From OLB6 sp964525565 (GTDB lineage: Bacteria > Bacteroidota > Ignavibacteria > Kapaibacteriales > Kapaibacteriaceae), in the NCBI GenBank assembly GCA_964525565.1, contig CAZGHI010000009.1:6399-70398 (forward strand): 64,000 bases of DNA, read 5' to 3'. Positions within the stretch are counted from its first letter, which is position 1. Every line of letters begins with the position of its first letter. This document shows, piece after piece, positions 27,517-35,539 of the stretch. Made by a program: the position numbers and the translations under genes. The notes under the pieces were generated by a model, which saw only the letters and a program-made list of their open reading frames with translations, was not told the origin of the DNA and searched no databases.

Positions 27517-27810
27517 ATGAACAACCTTATTAGTGCAGACGTTTTGAAACGTCGGATTGAGAACGGAGAGGACCTTGTTCTACTGGACGTTCGACGTGAC
27601 GAAGAGTGGAACGAAGGACACCTGGAAGGGGCTATACATATACCGCTCCATGAACTGGAAGATCGGCTATCCGAGTTAGAGCCCTATCGCGATCGTGAAC
27701 TTATCGTGTACTGCCGGTCCGGTAATCGCTCCGGTCAGGCGTGTATGTTTCTCGAACTGAATGGGTTCGCCAATCCCGTAAACCTGAAAGGCGGTTTGTT
27801 AGCCTGGTAG
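27517..27810 (+). CDS. Single-domain rhodanese
   Basis: A 97-residue cytosolic sulfurtransferase. It has LLDVRRDEEWNEGHLEGAI near residues 22-40 and the active-site loop YCRSGNRSG with catalytic Cys near residue 68. It transfers sulfane sulfur, probably from the persulfide handled by the enzyme encoded 30 bp upstream. Its 3' end overlaps the annotated start of the exporter gene. Confidence 0.9.
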   Translation: MNNLISADVLKRRIENGEDLVLLDVRRDEEWNEGHLEGAIHIPLHELEDRLSELEPYRDRELIVYCRSGNRSGQACMFLELNGFANPVNLKGGLLAW

Positions 27811-28586
27811 TTCTCTGGACGATAGCCGTACTTATCGGCATCAGCTTAGGATTGTTGGGCGCAGGTGGTGCAATCGTAGCGGTGCCGGCATTTGTATATG
27901 TGGGCGGCATTGCCCCCCCCCTGGCAAGCGGATATGCTCTCTTTGTTGTTGCAGTAGCAACGGCTGTAGGGTCGGCCCAAAACTTTCGTAAGGGACTCGT
28001 CCACAAACGTGCATTCATTGCTTTCGGCGCAACGTCAACCGTGATTATCTATAGTATCCGACGCTGGATACTACCATCGTTTGGCCAGTCCGTGCAGATT
28101 GGCGGGTTGCATATTGCCACCAACGATCTCCTGATGATTGCTTTTGGGGTGGTACTGTTGCTTGCGGGCACCGCGATGTTGCGTCATACCCTCCCAGCGC
28201 AGGCAACGGAAACTCATCCCGCAGTTCTCGCTGCAACAGGAGCCGGCATTGGTTGCATCGCTGGTTTTCTTGGTGTGGGAGGGGGCTTTCTTATGACACC
28301 GGCATTAGTGATGTACGCACGATTAGATATGCGTTCTGCCATTGCTACGTCGCTGGCGCTGATTTGTGTGAACAGCGCTGTTGGAGTAGGTGGCGATCTC
28401 ATGGGGGGGGTGCAGTATGATTGGACTCTTCTTGTGGTGTTTACTGCCTTAACAACCATAGGCGTAGTTGTTGGGATGGCGCTTGCCAACCGTTTTCACC
28501 CCGATCATTTGAAGAAAATTTTTGGTTGGCTTGTAGCAACGCTTGGCCTTGCAGTGCTTATTACCGAGGTTCGTTCTTCTTTTTAA
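27741..28586 (+). CDS. TauE/SafE-family sulfite exporter-like membrane protein
   Basis: A membrane carrier with about eight helices. The family's two halves are visible: IGISLGLLGAGGAIVAVPAF early, and GCIAGFLGVGGGFLMTPAL in the second half. Known relatives export sulfite, sulfoacetate or related anions. The start is uncertain. The only in-frame start upstream of the first helix is a GTG at 27741 inside the rhodanese gene; otherwise a non-standard codon near 27800 would be needed. The gene carries a C9 run (27913-27921) and a G8 run (28403-28410). It would remove sulfite made by the persulfide dioxygenase (inference). It converges on der with a 26-bp overlap. Confidence 0.85.
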   Translation: MYVSRTEWVRQSRKPERRFVSLVVLWTIAVLIGISLGLLGAGGAIVAVPAFVYVGGIAPPLASGYALFVVAVATAVGSAQNFRKGLVHKRAFIAFGATSTVIIYSIRRWILPSFGQSVQIGGLHIATNDLLMIAFGVVLLLAGTAMLRHTLPAQATETHPAVLAATGAGIGCIAGFLGVGGGFLMTPALVMYARLDMRSAIATSLALICVNSAVGVGGDLMGGVQYDWTLLVVFTALTTIGVVVGMALANRFHPDHLKKIFGWLVATLGLAVLITEVRSSF

Positions 28587-29871
28587 AGACAAACGAAATA
28601 GGTACGCCTTCGAAATCGTACAGCTTGCGAAGCTGACGTTCGATGTAGCGCTTATACGAGTCGGGTAACAATTCAGGGAAGTTGAGGAAAAAGGCAAACA
28701 CCGGAGGGGACGTACGCACTTGCGTAACGTAGTTGATGCGCAGGTCGCGTCCGCGTACGCTCGGCGGTGGCGTTTTTTCCAGGATCTGAATAAGCTGTTC
28801 GTTTAGCTCATGAGTTGGAATACGGGCATCGCGTCGGGCTTGAATTGCAATGGCCATTTCCAGCACCTTCGTTACCCGTTGCTTTGTTTCTGCGCTGATA
28901 AACACTACCGGCACATAATCCATCGTTCGCAGCTCTTCGCGAATCTTTGCAACAAAGGCATCAGCCGTTTTTGTATCTTTTTCGATAAGATCCCATTTGT
29001 TAACGGCAATGATCATTCCGCGCCGTGCTTGCTCAACCTCGCTGAGAATGCGTTTGTCTTGTTGCTCGAGTCCTTGCGTGGCATCTATCATTACAACCGC
29101 AACATCGCAACGGTCAATGGCGCGAGCTGTGCGCATGGTAGAGTAGAGCTCTACACTTTCTTTGATTTGGCTTCTCCTGCGCAGTCCTGCTGTGTCTATA
29201 AGAACTATCTCCTGTCCGTAGTAGGTTACCACACTATCTATGGCGTCGCGCGTTGTGCCGGCTATAGGCGTAACAACCATTCTGTCTTTGCCAAGCAGTG
29301 CATTGGTTAGCGAGCTTTTGCCCACGTTGGGCCGTCCGACAACGGCAATCTTAAGGCGAGAATCTTCGGCTGGTTCTGTTGTTGCAAAGCCCCCTACCAC
29401 CTGATCTAAAAAGTCCCCGGTGCTACGACCATTCAACGCAGAAATCGGGAATGGTTCGCCAAGCCCCAATTCATAAAACTCTGTGGCCATCACATCGCTA
29501 TTCGGAGCATCGCACTTGTTTACAACAAGTGTAATTGGCTTTCGGCTTGTGCGCAGCAGTCCGGCAATGATGGAGTCCATTGGTGTAACGCCATCTCTGC
29601 CGTCCACAACAAACACAATATGGTCAGCCTCTTCAATGGCAAGCATTGCCTGTTCGCGGATGGCTTTATCAAACAACTCCTCGCTATCCGGTACGATTCC
29701 TCCGGTGTCCACAAGGTCGAAGTGTTTGCCTGCCCAGTCCCCTTTTGCATACAAACGATCGCGCGTTACCCCGGGTTCGCTCTCCACAATAGCATGACGT
29801 TCCTGAATGATTCTGTTAAAGAGCGTGCTCTTCCCCACGTTGGGTCGGCCAACAATTGCTACCAATGCCAT
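28561..29871 (-). CDS. der: Ribosome assembly GTPase Der
   Basis: A 436-residue tandem GTPase needed for 50S ribosomal subunit assembly. Two G domains are complete: GRPNVGKST, DTGG and NKCD in the first; GRPNVGKSS, DTAG and NKWD in the second. A C-terminal KH-like domain follows from about residue 350. The ATG at 29871 is standard; a TTG lies two codons earlier. GAACTTTG (a near match to the -7 box) ends 3 bases before the ATG, so the mRNA may be almost leaderless. It converges with the exporter gene. Confidence 0.96.
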   Translation of the reverse strand: MALVAIVGRPNVGKSTLFNRIIQERHAIVESEPGVTRDRLYAKGDWAGKHFDLVDTGGIVPDSEELFDKAIREQAMLAIEEADHIVFVVDGRDGVTPMDSIIAGLLRTSRKPITLVVNKCDAPNSDVMATEFYELGLGEPFPISALNGRSTGDFLDQVVGGFATTEPAEDSRLKIAVVGRPNVGKSSLTNALLGKDRMVVTPIAGTTRDAIDSVVTYYGQEIVLIDTAGLRRRSQIKESVELYSTMRTARAIDRCDVAVVMIDATQGLEQQDKRILSEVEQARRGMIIAVNKWDLIEKDTKTADAFVAKIREELRTMDYVPVVFISAETKQRVTKVLEMAIAIQARRDARIPTHELNEQLIQILEKTPPPSVRGRDLRINYVTQVRTSPPVFAFFLNFPELLPDSYKRYIERQLRKLYDFEGVPISFVFKKKNEPR

Positions 29872-30285
29872 GTACAAAGTTCGTCAAATCCTAATGGATG
29901 TAGTTTGGATTTTGCCATGCCGAGTGGTAGGCTGTCATTTTCTGCAGCCAGTACTTCTTCGAAACACAAGCTGCTTCGTATTTAGTCTTGTGAGTATTCA
30001 CCCTGTGCGCAGACCTCGCAGTCTCTCCTTTATAGCTGTTTCCCATGCTTTGTGGATAACCTACCACACCCTGTGGATAACTTTAAGTTGTGTGTGTGTG
30101 TATTATCCATTGTGTGTGTATTTTCCATCTGGTCAGCTCTTATACTTGAGGCTGAGGGTAGTAAGAAATCCGGCATAATCTATTCGAAGCTAGAGATATT
30201 GTAGAAGTGGTACAAACGCATTGATTGAATGGCTCAACCCAATAAGGTTGACTGTTGAAGGTTTCATTATCAATGGTACAGTTTT
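29872..30285. other. Intergenic region between divergent der and secretome genes
   Basis: About 410 bp. The der side (29872-29890) has the tentative -7 box. The middle holds element copy E. The last 170 bp before 30286 form a long leader without recognisable structure. Confidence 0.5.
30051..30106 (+). promoter_or_regulatory. (TG)n promoter-like element, copy E, with two exact DnaA-box-like sites
   Basis: Plus strand: TGTGGATAA at 30051-30059 and again at 30072-30080 (21 bp apart), each identical to the reverse complement of the DnaA box TTATCCACA; then CTTTAAG, TTG at 30088-30090, 10 bases of TG repeat and TATTAT at 30101-30106. A second shorter TG tract (30111-30118) followed by TATTTT comes right after. 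It points toward the broken secreted-protein genes from 30286. Confidence 0.6.
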
Positions 30286-30789
30286 ATGAATCTCCCATCA
30301 CTACAGCGCCATGGCGTTGTGGCACTACTATTGGCATTTGGCATGGTGTCAGATGCTACGTTTTCGGTTTGCACTGCTGCTACAGCAAACGGACAACTCA
30401 ATTGAGTTGCCCCATGTTGTAAAATCCAAAACATGAAGGACCCAATCACAGGAGTGGGGAGTTTGCAGCCTACGTATCGGTGCAAACGTTTTGACTTAAC
30501 GTGCACAATATCGTGTACAGGAAAATGTCCTTGGGTGCATGGTGCTACAACGTGGTGCGACTCAGAGCCGGAAACATTTACGTGCTCAGATTATTCATGT
30601 ACACCGGTTAGTGTCTGCCAATTTGTTGGTTTTACCTTCGATGCCAATCCAAGCTGTGAGTTCGTAGTGGAGAATTGTTCAGTGTATAACCATACGGCAT
30701 GTGAGTCCATTGCCAAAGTACTGTGTAAACTAAGCGGTCAGTCCATGTGCGGCGAACATGCATTTGTTGTGTGCATGCCCATCAATTAA
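30286..30789 (+). pseudogene. Secreted cysteine-rich protein gene with an in-frame TGA
   Basis: From the ATG at 30286 the frame encodes a plausible signal peptide (VVALLLAFGMV, then TAATANGQLN), meets a TGA at 30403-30405, and goes on open in the same frame to 30789. The continuation has about 19 cysteines (APCCK, TCTISCTGKC, CSDYSCTPVSVC, MCGEHAFVVC), like the mature secreted protein at 24874-25500. The signal and mature parts belong together, so I infer one gene with a nonsense codon. A selenocysteine reading is unlikely (see rejected items). It is the first gene after element E. Confidence 0.6.
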
Positions 30790-30807
30790 TTTACGAAGGG
30801 AACTTCC

Positions 30808-32178
30808 ATGGTACGTTCAACCGACAACACGCTTGTTGCTTTTACAATACTCTTCGTGATGACTTGTGTTTCGGCTATGAGTCGTGATAGCACAGATTTC
30901 ACATATATAACCCCAGCTAACTACCGGTATCTTTGGTACGGCCAATTTCAAAATCATCTTGACTCATGCGTAGTACAGTACCAGATTGGTGAATTCAGGG
31001 TACATGCTACACCCAATAGCTCTGAACGAATACTTATGCAGCTGACCGAAGAACAGTGGCGAAATGCACACTGTCCGATCGTGGTTACAGGTTCTGCTTC
31101 CCGTGGTAGAGACGAATAATTGGCAAACACAATAAAAACAAAACGTTTTATCGCGCCCACCGAGGGAACGATAAGTTTTCATCGAATAACCTCAGTTGAG
31201 GTTTATTGTGACGGGCAAGAAGCAGGAACCTACGAGGTAGATCCTAATGCCGACGTTCCAGATACGTGGAGAGAAGTTCAACTGGCAACCAAGGATGCCA
31301 GCGTTATCCTTGACACATCTTCGTTTGTTGTTGAGCTAGTAAACCTTACCGACAACACTGTCATCACTCTCGATAGTGTGTGCATCATGCCTAATCCCGG
31401 ACATATGATGCCGGCAACGGGTACCACAGATGCAACATCGGTTATGTTCAACGTTGCCATTCCGCCATCCTGTTGGGGAGACACCGTATATGTTCGTGCC
31501 GTTCCCTATCGCTGGGGTCCAACGCCATTCGGCATGACGAGTTCGATGACGAGGTCAGACATTTCGCTTTCGACACTATATAAACAGATGCCAACCGATC
31601 TGCTATCTCTATCGCGACTCTATAATCACACGGCGTTTTACGATACTCTAGACAACTGGCGACTTAACGACCTTATTATGTACATGGGCAGTGATACTGT
31701 TAGACAATGTACTCCTGTGGTTTTTGGCGGCATCTTCCTTCCCGATACGTTGATGCCGATTTTCGAATCATACTTGGCAGGCAGGGGCTTCTCCAACAGC
31801 TACTGCGCTTGTTTAGAAGAATATCGCAACGACTCACTTTTGATTGGCCTAACGTTAGACCCACCGGTTACATCATTCGGAAAGGGTGCTCCATTCAGCA
31901 GTACGTCATCTCAGAGGAGTGCAAGCAACCTGCCTGAACTGGTGATCCCCAATTGCATCATTACCGATATTGCGGCATTCACCGTTAAGGGTCCAACGGC
32001 AAGTGCTACAATTTCTCTGTACGACCTTCAGGGGCGATTTATCGGAAAGGTGTGGGAGGGGGCTACGCCAACATCCGGTACATTGCGTGTACCTGCAGGT
32101 CTCAAGGGAGCACATATCCTTACGCTTCAAACAGCCGAGTATAATGTGGCGCAAGGTGTACGTGTGCAGATGGAGTAG
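30808..32178 (+). pseudogene. T9SS-tailed secreted protein gene with an in-frame TAA
   Basis: The frame starts at ATG 30808 (signal core VAFTILFVMTCVSA), is interrupted by TAA at 31117-31119, and is open again from the very next codon to 32178. Joined, it would be about 455 residues. The second part ends in a T9SS-like module (ATISLYDLQGRFIGKVW, then LKGAHILTLQT). The downstream segment starts with TTG, without a ribosome binding site. I infer a single gene carrying a recent nonsense mutation or an assembly error. No enzymatic motif is seen. Confidence 0.65.
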
Positions 32179-32241
32179 GCATCATTGCCGTTTAACCATC
32201 GGTATCCAAAATCACATCTGTCATTTTTTTATGACCTCACT

Positions 32242-32269
32242 ACACCGGCTCGTTTCTACGGGCCGGTGT
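32242..32269. terminator. Strong hairpin after the broken secretome operon
   Basis: ACACCGGCTCG at 32242-32252 and CGGGCCGGTGT at 32259-32269 form an 11-bp stem (one G-U pair) with a 6-base loop, 63 bp after the stop at 32178. No T-tract follows on the plus strand, so it is a terminator-like hairpin or processing site and not a classic Rho-independent terminator. Confidence 0.5.
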
Positions 32270-32348
32270 TGTAACTGATAACTGCTAGAATACGTTACAA
32301 AGGCAGATCACTGTAATTCCGCAGCTATCGTCTCGGTTTCCCACACCC

Positions 32349-32381
32349 CGTGGATAACTTTTAGTTGTGTGTGTGTGTGTG
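32349..32381 (+). promoter_or_regulatory. (TG)n promoter-like element, copy F (degenerate)
   Basis: CGTGGATAACTT at 32349-32360, TTG at 32365-32367, then 14 bases of TG repeat, but the tract runs into CAGG and not TAnnTT. The missing box and the ruined gene downstream suggest a dead copy. It lies 31 bp before a run of Ns. Confidence 0.5.
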
Positions 32382-32411
32382 CAGGCTCACGATGTTGACG
32401 ATTCGATCGCA

Positions 32412-32452
32412 NNNNNNNNNNNNNNNNNNNNNNNNNNNNNNNNNNNNNNNNN
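32412..32452. other. Assembly gap (41 N)
   Basis: Unknown bases. The true length is not known. It lies between element F and the gene remnants, so the beginning of that gene is lost. Confidence 0.98.
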
Positions 32453-32502
32453 CCATTAGACTAGGTCCCCTACCTGCACTACACGTCCAGCGTTATGCCT
32501 AG

Positions 32503-33391
32503 TTCGATTCTAGCGCACAAGTGCAGTTTACTGCCGACATGTATTATGCCATGGGCTCAGACAGTACGGTGGACTCCACGTTTGTTGTTATGAGCAACGA
32601 ATTGTCAACGTCCTTTCACTTCGACGATTTACGGGATTCCTCGCGATTTATCTTAAGCGTTTACATCAACACCCACAACATAATCAGAACGAGTTATCGT
32701 CGGGCACACCTTGTTGTTTTATAGAGAATGTTACTGACTCGATCATACACATGGTGGCGCGTTTAATGCATTAACGTTCGCATCAGATGATGTTATACGC
32801 TGCTCCATTGAACAAGAGAGAACATCAATTGCAGAACGACTCTACATTCTCGACTCAGGATGGCTAACTCCCTCTACACCAAACAAACCACAGTGCATTT
32901 TTTATGTTCCGTCCACTGTGTACATACATTGGTTTTCTGGCACCCTACGGAATCACAGACCTCACCGATGCTGTTCTGAGAGTAAATGTCAATGCAAACA
33001 ATGCCTCGTTCATACGAAGCGATTGTCTGCTGTATCAACTCAGCTAACGTGATCTGGAGAGTCCGTTGTGGCAAACATACTCGCAGAATGTGGTCGTCAA
33101 TACCAACGGTACGATTCCTTGCTTCTTTGCTGCTTCAGGGTAAAGAGTCCCCACAGAATCATCATCAGCGTTCAGCCGGGCTGCATTCCCATAACAACAC
33201 TTGATGTGTACGATGTGAACGGAACCAGCCGTTATTCCATTACGCTACCAGACAACAACCCAATAGTTCACACTGCGCCTGATTCCTGCCTATACGTTGT
33301 TTTCGGAAGAAGCAATCAAACACCTATTTGTTCACAAGTTGTTGTTGTGCTAATAAAGCCGTTTCTATCTTGCAACCAATTCCTCAATTAA
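32503..33391 (+). pseudogene. Remains of a T9SS-type secreted protein gene
   Basis: Protein-like segments appear one after another in different frames. SSAQVQFTADMYYAM starts at about 32509, RTSIAERLYILDSGWLTP lies around 32840, and LTDAVLRVNVNANNASF around 32970. A final segment resembles the C-terminal sorting module of the paralogues at 4186 and 6343 (TTLDVYDVNGT, then CLYVVFG and VVVVL). Several frameshifts separate them, and the start falls near the N gap. It overlaps the convergent MoxR gene by 27 bp. This is the most decayed member of the secretome family here. Confidence 0.6.
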
Positions 33392-34336
33392 CACATCGGC
33401 AGTAACACCCTCCGCTTCGGCATTAAAGTTCGTTACAATCCGATGGCGAAGCACTGGCAACGCAACCGCATTTACGTCGGCAATCTCCGGCGTAGGCCTG
33501 CCACTGAGTGCTGCGCGTGCTTTTGCTCCTAGCACCAGATACTGCGAAGCACGGGGCCCGGCTCCATAAGTAAGAAAATCGTTGATCCGCTTGGACGTGC
33601 CTTGTCCCGGACGTGTGGCATGAACAAGCTTTACAGCATATTGCACAACGTTGTCGGCAACTGGAACTCTGCGAACAAGGTTCTGAGCTGCGAGGATCTC
33701 GTCGGCGCCCATGATGCGTTTCACCTCCGCCATATGTTCCAATGTTGTTGTTCGAACAACCTGAACTTCTTCGTCGAATGTTGGATAGTCCAATCGCAGG
33801 TTAAACATAAATCGGTCCAACTGCGCTTCCGGCAGTGGATACGTACCCTCTTGTTCAATGGGGTTTTGAGTTGCCAATACAAAAAATGGCTCCGGCAAAC
33901 GGTAGGTGTTTCCCGCCGCAGTAACGCTGTGTTCCTGCATCGCTTCCAACAGCGCTGCCTGTGTTTTCGGTGGTGTTCGGTTTACTTCGTCGGCAAGAAC
34001 GATGTTGGCAAACACCGGCCCCTTCACAAACCGGAACACTTTTTGTCCGGTAGATCGGTCGTCTTCGATCACCTCAGTACCCGTGATGTCGCTCGGCATT
34101 AAATCGGGCGTAAACTGCACACGCGAAAAACTTAGATCAAGCGAACTGGCAAGTGTTCGTATCAACAACGTTTTTGCCAATCCGGGTACACCAACAAGTA
34201 GGCAGTGGCCACGGGCAAACAGCGAGATCAGCAACTGATCTATAACATCGCGCTGGCCAACGATTACTTTACCAATCTCGGTGCGTACATCTTGCATTCG
34301 CGTCGCTAAACGCTGGATATGTTCAAGGTCGGTCAT
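33365..34336 (-). CDS. MoxR-family AAA+ ATPase
   Basis: A 323-residue ATPase with Walker A GVPGLAKT near residue 40, Walker B and sensor region LADEVNRTPPKTQAALLEAM near residue 115, and the ATQNP sensor 1 motif. MoxR proteins act as chaperones that insert cofactors or mature partner proteins, often with VWA-domain proteins. None is adjacent here; a VWA lipoprotein lies at 48.8 kb, which need not be related. The ATG at 34336 has no obvious Shine-Dalgarno. Confidence 0.93.
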   Translation of the reverse strand: MTDLEHIQRLATRMQDVRTEIGKVIVGQRDVIDQLLISLFARGHCLLVGVPGLAKTLLIRTLASSLDLSFSRVQFTPDLMPSDITGTEVIEDDRSTGQKVFRFVKGPVFANIVLADEVNRTPPKTQAALLEAMQEHSVTAAGNTYRLPEPFFVLATQNPIEQEGTYPLPEAQLDRFMFNLRLDYPTFDEEVQVVRTTTLEHMAEVKRIMGADEILAAQNLVRRVPVADNVVQYAVKLVHATRPGQGTSKRINDFLTYGAGPRASQYLVLGAKARAALSGRPTPEIADVNAVALPVLRHRIVTNFNAEAEGVTADVLIEELVAR

Positions 34337-34381
34337 AATTCTGTAAGGGGCTGTGGTTTCGGCCTACGTATCGTGCCAAAC

Positions 34382-35539
34382 CTATGTGGTTAGTGAATGT
34401 GGAATCTCGCTGCGGACTGAGCGAAGTGCATCGCGGACAATGTCGATCAACTCACTCACTTCCGAATCGGTATTATAACGTCCGAACGAGAATCGTAGTG
34501 AACACTCTGTCTGTTCAGGTGTTCTCCCCATCGCGGTGAGTACATGACTCGGAGTGGACTTTGCCGATGAACAGGCACTTCCTTGGCTGCATGCCACCTT
34601 GTCCATTCGGAGTTGTAAAAGGTGAGCTGGCACACCGGGAAAGGTAACATTGCTGATGTTGTAACTGCGTTTTGCACCGGCTCCGTTCACTATTGCTCCT
34701 AATTCTGTTACTGCATTTTCAAACCGTTCTCGTAAGCTCCGTATTCGTTGTGATTCCTCTTCCAAAAGGTCGTACGCTAAGGTACCTGCTGCAGAAAGAC
34801 CTACAATGCCGGGAACATTCAGTGTTCCGGAGCGAATGCCACCTTCCTGTCCGCCACCGAACTGTAAGGGATACACCTCGCATGTTCTACCGTGCATCCT
34901 ATGGTATAGTGCTCCTGCTCCCTTTGGCCCATAAATTTTATGGGCCGAGAAGCTCATCAGATCAATACCCAGCTCATCTACATTCAGGTGCATTTTACCA
35001 TACGCCTGTGTGGCATCGGTCATAAAGCATGCGCCGTGTTCGTGTGCAAGTTTGCTCAGCGCTTGTAGGTCTTGCACTACGCCTGTTTCGTTATTCACCG
35101 CCATTACAGAAACCAGAAGAACACTGCTATCCATCATTTGTTCTGCGGCTTCGTAGGGAATACGCCCATGTTCATTAACAGGTAGGAAACGAACGGCAAA
35201 ATCAAGACGCTGCAACTCTTTTGCCACATCAATCATGGCCATGTGTTCGGTAGAGCAGGTAACAAAGGTCCGACGCTGAGCCGTAGCATGCTTTCGAAAG
35301 AAACCAATCACGCCAAGAGCTATTGCTTCAGTTGCACCACTTGTGAACACTACCTCCGACATCTTAGCGCCGATATGCTTGGCAACAGTCATTCTTGCCT
35401 GCATAACCGCACGTTGCGCTTCCATCCCGGCAGCATGTGTACTGGAGGCATTGTAGAACACATCCGTTAGGTACGGCATCATGGATTCGAGTACCCTTTT
35501 ATCTACCGGGGTCGTTGCTGCGTAATCTGCGTAAATCAT
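34382..35539 (-). CDS. Cysteine desulfurase (NifS/IscS family)
   Basis: A 385-residue PLP enzyme that takes sulfur from cysteine for Fe-S clusters and thiolation. It starts MIYADYAATTP, has the PLP-binding Lys in SFSAHKIYGPKG and the mobile-loop catalytic Cys in QGSACSSAKSTPSHVL near the C-terminus. The ATG at 35539 shares one base with the stop of the carrier gene upstream; the frame is open beyond but belongs to that gene's shadow. No iscU or other Fe-S genes are adjacent. The loop is of the longer NifS/IscS type. Confidence 0.92.
   Translation of the reverse strand: MIYADYAATTPVDKRVLESMMPYLTDVFYNASSTHAAGMEAQRAVMQARMTVAKHIGAKMSEVVFTSGATEAIALGVIGFFRKHATAQRRTFVTCSTEHMAMIDVAKELQRLDFAVRFLPVNEHGRIPYEAAEQMMDSSVLLVSVMAVNNETGVVQDLQALSKLAHEHGACFMTDATQAYGKMHLNVDELGIDLMSFSAHKIYGPKGAGALYHRMHGRTCEVYPLQFGGGQEGGIRSGTLNVPGIVGLSAAGTLAYDLLEEESQRIRSLRERFENAVTELGAIVNGAGAKRSYNISNVTFPGVPAHLLQLRMDKVACSQGSACSSAKSTPSHVLTAMGRTPEQTECSLRFSFGRYNTDSEVSELIDIVRDALRSVRSEIPHSLTT

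Noticed and set aside
30051..30120. Replication origin
   Set aside because: Only two exact DnaA-box-like sites, no AT-rich unwinding region, no dnaA or dnaN nearby; similar sites recur as parts of the (TG)n element.
30403..30440. TGA as a selenocysteine codon, with a short stem (CATGTT/AACATG) just downstream
   Set aside because: The stem has only 6 bp with an 11-base loop and no SECIS-like apical GG or GU pattern. The TGA lies at the end of a signal peptide, not at a redox site. Nearby genes are broken by TAG and TAA as well.
21875..31119. A reassigned genetic code explaining the in-frame stops
   Set aside because: All three stop codons occur as interruptions, and dozens of neighbouring housekeeping genes end normally at each of them.
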